DNA of 64,000 nucleotides from the NCBI GenBank assembly GCA_002412425.1, contig DHVB01000054.1, forward strand, positions 1 to 64,000. The letters are read 5' to 3'. The translations under genes and the position numbers were made by a program. Numbering within the stretch: the first letter of the stretch is position 1; each line of letters opens with the position of its first letter. The DNA comes from Bacteroidales bacterium UBA5219. GTDB taxonomy: Bacteria > Bacteroidota > Bacteroidia > Bacteroidales > ML635J-15. Below, piece after piece: positions 55,160-63,162 of this stretch. The notes below the pieces were generated by a model, which was given only the letters and a program-made list of their open reading frames with translations, was not told where the DNA came from and searched no databases.

Positions 55160-56100
55160 ATTTTTAAATTTATAATTTTATCAACTAATATTTCGGCTAA
55201 TTTTGTTTTCGATTCATAAGTCCAACCAGCAATATGAGGTGTTAGAATTACATTTTCACTTTTTGCAAGATGTTGAAAATCAGGATTGTCCTTTAAGTCT
55301 ATTGTTGTTTCAAAAGAAGCATCTTCGTATTCTAAAACATCTAAGCCAGCTGCCAATATTTTTTCTGATTTTAGAGCATCAACTAAATCCGAAGTTTTTA
55401 CCACCTGACCACGAGCAGTATTTATTAAAATTATTGGCTTTTTAAATTTAGCTATAAATTCTGAATTTACCAAAAATTTGGTTTCTGCTGTCAATGGAAC
55501 ATGCAAACTTAAAATATCAGCTTTTTCAAAAATTTCTTTATAATCAGTCTCTTTTACAAATTGGTTGGAATAATTTTTTTTGTACTTATCGTAAGCAATA
55601 ACTTTGCAACCAAAGCCAGAAAGTTTTTTTGCAAAACTACTTCCCATATTTCCGTACCCAATAATTGCTACAACTTTGCTACCTAACTCAGAACCACGAT
55701 TTTCTTCCCGATTGCGAATGCCTAATTTCATTTCTTTGTTGGCTTTGGGAAGATTGTTTAATAAACTCAGCAACATAGCTACAGCATGTTCGCCAACGGC
55801 ATCGCGATTTCCTTCTGGTGAGTTTAAGCAAACAATTCCTTTTTTGTTGCAATAGTCTGTGTCAATACTTTCCATTCCTGCACCAACACGAGCAATAAAT
55901 TTTAGATTTTTTGCACAATCAATAAATTCTTTATCAATATTAAATCTGCTACGAATAACAATTCCACAATATTCCGAAATAAATTTTTGAATTTCAATTT
56001 TACTTTCTTTATATGCTTCTGCAACAGTAAAACCAGATTTTTTCAATTTTTCTGGAATAATCTCATGAACAGTATCTATCAATAAAACTTTGTTATTCAT
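55156..56100 (-). CDS. D-3-phosphoglycerate dehydrogenase-like 2-hydroxyacid dehydrogenase
   Basis: 314 residues, the short form without an ACT domain. FIARVGAGMESIDTDYC, then GNRDAVGEHAVAMLLSLL; the Rossmann loop GYGNMGSSFAKKL (about 152-164); catalytic Arg in NTARGQVV (about 234), Glu in DVLEYE (about 263) and His in LTPHIAGWT (about 290). Close to SerA of Bacteroidota, so serine biosynthesis from 3-phosphoglycerate is likely; the Rossmann D (AYDKYKK) suits NAD+. Another 2-hydroxyacid substrate remains possible. Confidence 0.85.
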   Translation of the reverse strand: MNNKVLLIDTVHEIIPEKLKKSGFTVAEAYKESKIEIQKFISEYCGIVIRSRFNIDKEFIDCAKNLKFIARVGAGMESIDTDYCNKKGIVCLNSPEGNRDAVGEHAVAMLLSLLNNLPKANKEMKLGIRNREENRGSELGSKVVAIIGYGNMGSSFAKKLSGFGCKVIAYDKYKKNYSNQFVKETDYKEIFEKADILSLHVPLTAETKFLVNSEFIAKFKKPIILINTARGQVVKTSDLVDALKSEKILAAGLDVLEYEDASFETTIDLKDNPDFQHLAKSENVILTPHIAGWTYESKTKLAEILVDKIINLKI

Positions 56101-56132
56101 AATTTAATTTTATTAAGCTACAAATATAAAAC

Positions 56133-56165
56133 AAAAAAAAAGACCGAGAAAATTCGGTCTTTCTT
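56133..56165 (-). terminator. Rho-independent terminator after pruA
   Basis: AGACCGA (56141-56147) pairs with TCGGTCT (56154-56160); the minus strand has a T-run of nine after the stem. Confidence 0.82.
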
Positions 56166-56182
56166 TTATAGAATTTTATATC

Positions 56183-57808
56183 TTATTTCATATATCCATA
56201 TCTGTGGTCAGTTGGGCTTACGAAAGTTTCTTTAATAGCTCTTGCATTTACCCATCTAATTAAGTTTAGCGAACCTCCAGCTTTATCGTTAGTTCCAGAC
56301 GCTCTTGCACCACCAAATGGTTGTAAACCTACCATTGCACCTGTTGGTTTGTCATTAATGTAGAAGTTACCAGCAGCGTATCTTAAAGCATCAACAGCAA
56401 TTTGAGTAGCGTAAATATCACGGCTAAAGATAGAACCTGTTAATCCATAAGGTGAAGTTGTGTTACAAATTTCAAGTGTTTCTTCATATTTGTCATCTTC
56501 GTAAACATAAATTGTAACTACTGGACCAAAGATTTCTTCTTCCATAGTTGTAAATCTTGGATTTGTTGTAACGATTACAGTAGGTTCAACAAAATATCCT
56601 ACAGATTTGTCGCCTTTACCACCAGCAATAATTTCACATTCTTTAGAATCTTTTGCTAATTGAATATATCTCATAATATTGTCGAATGAAGCTTCGTCAA
56701 TAACTGCATTTATGAAATTATCAGGATCGTTTACATCGCCCATTTTGAGTGTGGAAAGCGTTTTTGTTAATATTTCTTTTGTTTTGCTCCATAATGATTT
56801 TGGCATATAAACGCGAGAAGCTGCCGAACATTTTTGACCTTGATATTCAAAAGAACCACAAACTATAGCATTAGCAACTTCGTCAGCTTGTGCAGATTTG
56901 TGAACAAAGATAAAGTCTTTACCTCCAGTTTCACCTACAATTCTTGGATAAGAAACATACTTGTCAACATTGTTTGCAGCACCTTTCCACAATGTGTTAA
57001 AAGTTGCTGTAGAGCCAGTAAAGTGTAAGCCAGCAAAATGTTTACTTGCTAAAATAACCTTACCCATCATACTACCTTTACCAGGAACAAAGTTTACAAC
57101 TCCGTCAGGTAAACCAGCTTCTTTGTAAATTTTCATTAGGTGATAATTTGAATAAACTGCTGTAGTTGAAGGTTTCCAAACAGTAACATTACCCATTAAA
57201 GCTGGCGACATATTTAGGTTTGAAGCAATAGCTGTGAAATTAAAAGGTGTTAAAGCAAATACAAAACCTTCTAAAGCACGGTATTCCATTCTGTTTAGTT
57301 GATTTTTTATTTCACCAGGTTGGTTTGCATAAATTTGAGATGCATAGTGAGCATTAAATCTTAAAAAATCAGCAGCTTCGCAAACAGCGTCAATTTCGGA
57401 TTGGTAAATATTTTTACCTTGTCCCAACATTGTAGCAGCGCTAATAGTAGGACGATACTTTGTTGAGATAAGTTCAGCAATTTTTAAAGTAATGCTTGCT
57501 CTTTCTGTCCATGGTAAATTTTCCCATTGTTTTTTTGCAGCCATTGCTGCTTCTATAGCCATTTCGACTTCTTTTTCACCAGCCATATGGCAAACAGCTA
57601 TAACTTTTTTATTGTTATGAGGCATAACAACATCAACAGTATTTCCTGTTCTAACTTCTTTTCCACCTATAATTAATGGAATTTCAATTTTTTCAGAACT
57701 CATTCTTTTAAGCTCTGCCATTAAAAGTTCACGTTCTTTACTTCCTTTTAAATACTGAAAAATAGGTTCGTTTGCCGGTCTTGGAAAACTAAATAATGCA
57801 TTGTTCAT
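56183..57808 (-). CDS. pruA: L-glutamate gamma-semialdehyde (P5C) dehydrogenase
   Basis: 541 residues, matching the stand-alone P5C dehydrogenase group. Active-site Glu in VGETGGKDFIFV (about 292) and Cys in YEYQGQKCSAASR-type block (FEYQGQKCSAASRVY, about 326), with FALTPFNFTAIASNLNMSPA binding NAD. The end PFGGARASGTNDKAGG is typical. It oxidises glutamate semialdehyde to glutamate with NAD+ in proline and arginine/ornithine breakdown. Single gene with its own terminator; a -7 box (TATTTTTG on the minus strand, 57846-57853) lies 38 bases upstream. Confidence 0.95.
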   Translation of the reverse strand: MNNALFSFPRPANEPIFQYLKGSKERELLMAELKRMSSEKIEIPLIIGGKEVRTGNTVDVVMPHNNKKVIAVCHMAGEKEVEMAIEAAMAAKKQWENLPWTERASITLKIAELISTKYRPTISAATMLGQGKNIYQSEIDAVCEAADFLRFNAHYASQIYANQPGEIKNQLNRMEYRALEGFVFALTPFNFTAIASNLNMSPALMGNVTVWKPSTTAVYSNYHLMKIYKEAGLPDGVVNFVPGKGSMMGKVILASKHFAGLHFTGSTATFNTLWKGAANNVDKYVSYPRIVGETGGKDFIFVHKSAQADEVANAIVCGSFEYQGQKCSAASRVYMPKSLWSKTKEILTKTLSTLKMGDVNDPDNFINAVIDEASFDNIMRYIQLAKDSKECEIIAGGKGDKSVGYFVEPTVIVTTNPRFTTMEEEIFGPVVTIYVYEDDKYEETLEICNTTSPYGLTGSIFSRDIYATQIAVDALRYAAGNFYINDKPTGAMVGLQPFGGARASGTNDKAGGSLNLIRWVNARAIKETFVSPTDHRYGYMK

Positions 57809-57953
57809 AATAAAATATTTTAAACTTTAAATTTTGTTAAGATTACAAAAATAATAAAATTATTTTATTTTCTAAGAAGAATTACCATGATAAAAAACAT
57901 CAATTGTTGAAAAAAGTATAAAAATATTGGAAAATCTTGGGCTTATTAAAAAC

Positions 57954-57988
57954 AAAAAAGATTGCACTTAAAAATGCAATCTTTTTTT
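57954..57988 (-). terminator. Terminator after tRNA-Gln
   Basis: GATTGCA (57960-57966) pairs with TGCAATC (57975-57981), extended by A/T pairing on both sides; the minus strand ends in T-rich sequence. Confidence 0.8.
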
Positions 57989-57999
57989 AATTCTTTTTG

Positions 58000-58070
58000 T
58001 TGTCCGACAAGGATTCGAACCTTGACAGGCAGAACCAAAATCTGCAGTGCTACCGTTACACCATCGGACA
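58000..58070 (-). tRNA. tRNA-Gln (anticodon UUG)
   Basis: On the minus strand the acceptor TGTCCGA (58070-58064) pairs with TCGGACA (58007-58001), discriminator A. The anticodon stem GCAGA/TCTGC encloses TTTTGGT with anticodon TTG; the T arm has GGTTCGAATCC. CCA is not encoded. Confidence 0.96.
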
Positions 58071-58183
58071 AAAGAACTTTGTGAGTGCAAAAGTAATCCT
58101 TTTTAATTAAATACCAAAAAAATTGTGTAAAAAAAACTTGCACAAGCAGATTCCGTGCTTATCGTTCATTATCAGCAGTTTAG

Positions 58184-59203
58184 CTATTCGTACATTCCTG
58201 TTTTCAATCTAATAACTTCTTGGTCGCTAAGAAATCTCCATCTTCCTCTAGGTAAGTTTAGCTTAGTTAAGCCTGCAAAATAAACTCTATCCAACTTTTT
58301 TACATCATAGCCAAAATGTTCCATAATTCTACGAACAATTCTATTTCTTCCAGAATGAATTTCTATTCCTACCTCAGTTTTTAGATTGTCAACATAGCTA
58401 ATTGCGTCAACAACAATTGGTCCGTCTTCTAATTCTATTCCTTCAGCAATTTGGTTTAAATGGTCGCGAGTAAGAGGTTTGTCGAGTTCTACGTGGTAAA
58501 TTTTCTTTTTATTGTACGAAGGGTGGGTTAATTTTTCGGTTAATTCGCCATCATTTGTCAATAAAAGAAGTCCAGTAGTATTTCTATCCAATCTTCCTAC
58601 AGGATAAACTCGCTCTTTGCAAGCATTTTGAATTAAATCCATAACTGTTCGTCTGCCTTCGGGGTCGTCAGATGTAGTTACATAATCCTTGGGTTTATTG
58701 AGCAAAATATAAACTTTCTTTTCAGGATTTATTTTTTTGTCATTAAATTTAACTTCATCGCCAGGCATAACTTTTATGCCAAGCTCTGTAACTATTTCGC
58801 CATTTACACTAACTAATCCTGCACTAATAAAAGTATCTGCTTCTCGTCTTGAGCAAATACCAGCGTTAGCAATATATTTATTAAGTCTAATACCTTCTTT
58901 TGGTGTAGCTTTTGCTGATTTGTCATTTCGTCTCGAGGGTTTAGAAATTTTCTTCATTTTTAAAGACCTTGTATCAACTCCTTTAATATCATCAATATCA
59001 AAGCTGTCCATATTTCTGTTTTTGGACTTAGGTTTTTCAAATTTAGGTTCAGAAATTTTCTTTTTTAAATATTCTGGTCCATCAAAATATTTTGATGCTT
59101 TGTCATATTTTTTTCCGTAATTTTTACCTTTTCTTGGTGCTGAGTCATTGTAATTTCTTGGTCTTTTGCTAGATTTAGTTGTCTGATTATTGTTATAAGC
59201 CAT
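58184..59203 (-). CDS. rluB: RsuA/RluB-family rRNA pseudouridine synthase with basic N-terminal extension
   Basis: 339 residues. A Lys/Arg/Asn-rich extension of about 100 residues, then an S4 RNA-binding domain (GIRLNKYIANAGICSRREAD, about 103-122) and the catalytic domain with the Asp in GRLDRNTTGLLLLTNDGEL (about 201-219), followed by HPSYNKKKIYHVEL and GRNRIVRRIMEHFGYDV. It isomerises a uridine in rRNA; RluB (U2605 of 23S) is the likely match, RluF/RsuA are alternatives. The extension is common in Bacteroidota and may help RNA binding. Confidence 0.85.
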   Translation of the reverse strand: MAYNNNQTTKSSKRPRNYNDSAPRKGKNYGKKYDKASKYFDGPEYLKKKISEPKFEKPKSKNRNMDSFDIDDIKGVDTRSLKMKKISKPSRRNDKSAKATPKEGIRLNKYIANAGICSRREADTFISAGLVSVNGEIVTELGIKVMPGDEVKFNDKKINPEKKVYILLNKPKDYVTTSDDPEGRRTVMDLIQNACKERVYPVGRLDRNTTGLLLLTNDGELTEKLTHPSYNKKKIYHVELDKPLTRDHLNQIAEGIELEDGPIVVDAISYVDNLKTEVGIEIHSGRNRIVRRIMEHFGYDVKKLDRVYFAGLTKLNLPRGRWRFLSDQEVIRLKTGMYE

Positions 59204-59466
59204 TTTAAATTTAATTTAAGGTTAATAAAAATTTTTTAAGCAAAGCAGGTGCTTGAATAAATCTAACTTGATGTGCTAGAATGCAATCTTGTGTTTTTCT
59301 ATATTATTAACATCATTAATGTTATATAAGTAGTAATGCTTTTTATTTTTTTTGTCTTGTAAATTTTTGAAATCATGTCTTAAAGTTTTATTTATTTAAT
59401 ATGTTTAACGTAAAAAAAATATTTTTGTTTTGATTTTAACAAAATAAAAACAAGTATTAAATATTT

Positions 59467-60069
59467 TTATAGCGTTAATGTTTGATTACCTGAATATTCC
59501 CAATATTCAAAATTATTTTCTTCGATTGCAGGAAAGTTCATTTTAAATCCGTCTTTAAATATTTCAGGAAGTCTATTAAATGCTGTAGTTGCTGTAATTC
59601 CAGTAGGCGAAATAGGTTGTTTGTTGAAATAACAGCATCTTTTTATAGTTTTTAAATTTGTTAATTCTATAAATTGGGGAACAGCCAACAAAGTAATTAA
59701 TGATTCATAAAGTTGCTTTTTTGCTTCTTTTCTATGTCCCTTAATATTTGGGCTGTCCTTTATCTCTCCAAGGATTAAATTATTTCCATTATCACATACA
59801 ATTATATCACATCTTTTTCTGCTTCTTTGAAAAGAATTAGGTAAACTTGTTACAAATTTTTCATACTTAGCAACTGTAACTGTCGCAGATTTTGGATTGG
59901 AAAATCTTGCCATACCTGCTCCAATTTTGGTATGCAACACAATATCTTTTATAAGAGCATTATCTTCAATTTCGAAATATGGCTTGTTTGTTTGGATTGT
60001 CAAATTTGGTTCATCGCAAACAGAAAGATCATAATAAGCTGTAAAATCATTCTTCAATAAGTCTTCCAT
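59467..60069 (-). CDS. Putative PD-(D/E)XK nuclease, partner of the AAA ATPase
   Basis: 200 residues, no family recognised by name. The middle contains D88 in RCDIIVCDNG, then a hydrophobic strand LILGEIKD with E102-x-K104, then KKQLYESL with Q119. This D-13-ExK-helix(Q) order is the PD-(D/E)XK nuclease core. No signal peptide or membrane helix. The C-terminal part (about 140-200) is unassigned, with two adjacent Cys (KRCCYFN). The gene start overlaps the ATPase gene by 23 bases, so the products are almost certainly made together. Nuclease activity is inferred from the motif only. Confidence 0.6.
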   Translation of the reverse strand: MEDLLKNDFTAYYDLSVCDEPNLTIQTNKPYFEIEDNALIKDIVLHTKIGAGMARFSNPKSATVTVAKYEKFVTSLPNSFQRSRKRCDIIVCDNGNNLILGEIKDSPNIKGHRKEAKKQLYESLITLLAVPQFIELTNLKTIKRCCYFNKQPISPTGITATTAFNRLPEIFKDGFKMNFPAIEENNFEYWEYSGNQTLTL

Positions 60070-61225
60070 CTTTGTCTAATTGATTGTATTTGTCATAAAT
60101 GTTATTGATTGTATCCGATAAAGCATTTGTGTTTATAATTCTTTGATTTTTAGCTACTAAATCTTCAATTTCCCCTTCTTCTACTAGGTAAACCGCAATC
60201 TTTTCGAACTCAATTTTTGCTCCATCAATTAATTTATTACAGTCATGTGCTTTGATTAGTAAATTTAAATGATTAATAATATATGGACTGTGAGTTGAGA
60301 ACATTAAATCAATTGTGTTTTTGTTTGACACAAAGCATTTAGAAATCAAATCATTTATTAATTCACATTGAGCATCTGGATATAGGCTTAATTCAGGTTC
60401 TTCGATATGGATAAATAATTTCTTTTTTATTTCTCCAAGATTTTTAACAGGTTTGAAATCTCTCAAACTGTCTGTTTTGGAAAGAAAGTTTAATAATGTT
60501 CTGTTGAAAGCTTCTTCAAAATCAAAATACTTTGAAAAGTGTTCAGCTATTAAACTAACTGGAATAGCATTTTGAGTTCCTGAAGAACTGTTTTTAAGTG
60601 TTAGTTTGTATTCTTTGTCAGGGTCTTGAATGTAGTATTTTTTAATAGACTGCTCTTTTTCAACAGACAGTTTTAAGTTTAAATAATTAATATCAAGGTC
60701 TTTAATATTTTCAGAAGCCAAATCGAAGTCATTATATACCTCATGAAAGTAAAAACCTAAATATCCACCGCTAAGAGAAGCACCTCTCTCAGACCAAAGT
60801 GGAATAATATTTCTTGTTTCAGAAATGAAACTTATTTTATTGTAACATAAATCTTGAGTTTCAATCAAATTTTTATCACTTGTTCCTGTAAGTTCGTTTT
60901 GTACAAAATGAAGAGTATATTTTCTATTGTCAGAAAACTCAACCGTATAGATAATCTCAGTATCATTTTTTAGGTATTCCTCAAAACCGCAATTTTTAAA
61001 ATATGCGTTTATATTAAAGTTAAAAAGGCTTTTTGAAACATTGCTTGTTTTTAGGTAAGAGTGAATATTGTGCATTTTGTAAAGCCATCTAAACAATGCT
61101 ACAACTTTCATTAATGTGCTTTTACCACTTCCTGATTCACCTATTAAAACTGTTAGTGGTTTGATGTCATCAATAAAAATGTCTTTTATTGGACCTAAGT
61201 TTTTTATATGTATTGATTCTTTCAT
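60047..61225 (-). CDS. AAA/ABC-type ATPase (OLD/Septu-like head domain)
   Basis: 392 residues. Walker A GESGSGKST (29-37), a short ABC-like signature SSSGTQ (213-218), Walker B FIHIEEPELSLYP (271-283, with tandem Glu 275-276) and the H-loop FSTHSPYI (309-316). The insert between Walker A and signature is helical and unique. After the H-loop only about 75 residues remain, too few for the TOPRIM domain of OLD/GajA proteins. The build resembles ATPases of defence systems such as Septu PtuA, PARIS AriA and retron-linked ATPases. Overlaps the putative nuclease gene, which it precedes. Confidence 0.85.
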   Translation of the reverse strand: MKESIHIKNLGPIKDIFIDDIKPLTVLIGESGSGKSTLMKVVALFRWLYKMHNIHSYLKTSNVSKSLFNFNINAYFKNCGFEEYLKNDTEIIYTVEFSDNRKYTLHFVQNELTGTSDKNLIETQDLCYNKISFISETRNIIPLWSERGASLSGGYLGFYFHEVYNDFDLASENIKDLDINYLNLKLSVEKEQSIKKYYIQDPDKEYKLTLKNSSSGTQNAIPVSLIAEHFSKYFDFEEAFNRTLLNFLSKTDSLRDFKPVKNLGEIKKKLFIHIEEPELSLYPDAQCELINDLISKCFVSNKNTIDLMFSTHSPYIINHLNLLIKAHDCNKLIDGAKIEFEKIAVYLVEEGEIEDLVAKNQRIINTNALSDTINNIYDKYNQLDKDGRLIEE

Positions 61226-61541
61226 TTTTATTTAATATTGCGTATTTATAATTTGTCACTATGAAACTAACATAACAAAGCTGTTATATAGTGTTTAATT
61301 AGTGGCAAATATATTTTATAAAAATATAAACTAGATTACGTAGTTCAAAGACGATTTTTTAAATTTATACAAAAGCCATATTATTGTTTACAAACAGCGA
61401 TTTATATGGGTGTAAAAGATTGTTTTTGCTAAGATGTTAAATCTTGTATTATGAAAGTAATTTTTCATTAAAATACTTGTTTTATACTCTAAAACATTTT
61501 AAAATATATTTTATAACATTTTAAAAACTTATTGCTAGAAG
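61226..61541. other. AT-rich intergenic region upstream of the ATPase module
   Basis: Most of a 347-base gap between divergent genes. No coding frame. Two small hairpins are visible: ATAACA/TGTTAT (61272-61287) and an all-AT stem 61310-61317 with 61321-61328. Neither resembles a known RNA; a retron-like ncRNA is not supported. Confidence 0.4.
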
Positions 61542-61549
61542 TAATTTTG
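61542..61549 (+). promoter_or_regulatory. Candidate -7 box for the AspT-like transporter
   Basis: TAATTTTG 24 bases before the ATG at 61573; no clear -33 element. Confidence 0.3.
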
Positions 61550-61572
61550 CAAAATATAATTTTATTGATTTA

Positions 61573-63162
61573 ATGGATATACTTTTTGCTCCATATTTTG
61601 CTTTATTTTTAATAATTATCTTAGGTCTTTTAATTGGTAGAATAAAGATAAGAGGCATTAGTTTGGACATTTCTGCAGTATTGTTTGTTGCTATGGCTTA
61701 TGGTTATTTTGGATTGGAAATGCCTGCAGATTTAAAAAATATTGGCTTAGTACTTTTTATTTTTACTATAGGATTTCAATCTGGTCCTGCATTTTTTGAG
61801 ACTTTTAAAAAAGAAGGGAAAAAATTAGTAATATTAACTATACTCATTGTTGTCTCTAGTGCTGCTGTAGCTTTAACTTGTGGAATGTTACTTGGCTATA
61901 GCCCAGCTTTAACTGGCGGTTTGTTTACAGGTGGAATTACTAGCACACCCGGACTTGCTACTATAACAGAGTTGTCGAATTCGGGCGAGGCAACTATAGG
62001 TTATGGTATTGCTTATCCATTTGGGGTTGTTGGTGTTGTGCTTTTTGTAAAACTTTTTCCTCGTTTATTTAAAATGGATATTAAAAAAGCTGAAGAAAAA
62101 TATGAAGCCGAAAATTTAGAAAAATATCCTAAAGTTATTAGTAGAAATTTTATTGTAGAAAATCCTGAAGTTATTGGTAAACAAATATCAGAACTAAATA
62201 TAAGGAAAAATACAGGTGTAGATATTTCTAGAATTTTTCAAGGCGGAATGGCTTTTACACCAAACCCGCAAACAATCTTATTTAGTGGCTCTATAATAAA
62301 AGCTGTTGGCACCGAAGCTGATTTGTTAAAGGTACAAAATTTAATCGGCACACCAACAGATGTAGAAATTGTGTTAAATGAAAATTATGATATTAAATTT
62401 GTTGTTGTAACTAATAAAAAAGTATTAGGTAAAACTACTAGAGAGCTTGGTTTGCAAAGTAAATACAATGTTGTAGTTACAAGAATAAGACGTAGCGGAG
62501 TTGATTTTTCTGTTAGTTCAAATTTAAAACTACAATTTGGTGATAAAATTAAAATTGCTGGAATAAAAGAAGATGTAAATAAAGTAGTTGAATTTTTAGG
62601 AAACGAGGCTAGTAAGGTTCATGAAGCCAACTATTTGCCAGTAGCTGTAGGTATAGTTTTAGGAGTTTTACTTGGACAAATAAGTATAAAAATAGGAAAA
62701 TTTGACTTTTCTTTAGGTTTAACAGGTGGAGTAATTATAGTAGCAATAATTTTATCACGTATTAGAAAAATCGGACCAGTAGTTTTTTCGCTAACAACAG
62801 TAGCTTCACAGATTTTACGACAAATTGGTCTATTATTATTTTTGATTGGCGTAGGAACAGAAGCTGGTTCAAGTATTGTGCCAATGTTAAAAACTAGTGG
62901 AGTTAGTTTGTTTTTATCGGGCGTTTTAATTACCATGGTACCAATGATTTTAGCTGTTATTTTAGGAAAATATATTTTAAAAATTGATGTTTTACAACTT
63001 TTAGGCGGAATACCAGGCGGTATGACAAGTACTCCAGGATTGGCAGCTGCAAGCTCTATGACAAAAACAAATGCTCCAGGTATTGCTTATGCAACCATTT
63101 ATCCTATAGGTATGATTATGGTAATAATTTGTGTTCAAATAATGTTTTGGATAATGGCTTAG
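61573..63162 (+). CDS. AspT/YidE-family transporter with two RCK_C domains
   Basis: 529 residues. Two membrane blocks of five to six helices (1-165 and 355-529) flank a cytosolic region with two TrkA-C/RCK_C domains (about 190-265: VISRNFIVENPEVIGKQISE; and 275-350: YDIKFVVVTNKKVLGKTTRE, LQFGDKIKIAG). Repeated GGITSTPGLATI (117-128) and GGIPGGMTSTPGLAAASS lie at the same place in each half, the signature of the AspT/YidE/YbjL family. Substrate unknown: amino acid:amine exchangers and anion transporters both occur. It ends 4 bases inside the convergent M23 gene. Confidence 0.9.
   Translation: MDILFAPYFALFLIIILGLLIGRIKIRGISLDISAVLFVAMAYGYFGLEMPADLKNIGLVLFIFTIGFQSGPAFFETFKKEGKKLVILTILIVVSSAAVALTCGMLLGYSPALTGGLFTGGITSTPGLATITELSNSGEATIGYGIAYPFGVVGVVLFVKLFPRLFKMDIKKAEEKYEAENLEKYPKVISRNFIVENPEVIGKQISELNIRKNTGVDISRIFQGGMAFTPNPQTILFSGSIIKAVGTEADLLKVQNLIGTPTDVEIVLNENYDIKFVVVTNKKVLGKTTRELGLQSKYNVVVTRIRRSGVDFSVSSNLKLQFGDKIKIAGIKEDVNKVVEFLGNEASKVHEANYLPVAVGIVLGVLLGQISIKIGKFDFSLGLTGGVIIVAIILSRIRKIGPVVFSLTTVASQILRQIGLLLFLIGVGTEAGSSIVPMLKTSGVSLFLSGVLITMVPMILAVILGKYILKIDVLQLLGGIPGGMTSTPGLAAASSMTKTNAPGIAYATIYPIGMIMVIICVQIMFWIMA

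Noticed and set aside
60047..61225. Calling the ATPase an OLD-family nuclease
   Set aside because: Only about 75 residues follow the H-loop and no TOPRIM E...DxD motif is present.
61226..61572. Retron-type ncRNA or reverse transcriptase next to the ATPase module
   Set aside because: No reverse transcriptase gene; the hairpins are short, AT-only or trivial.
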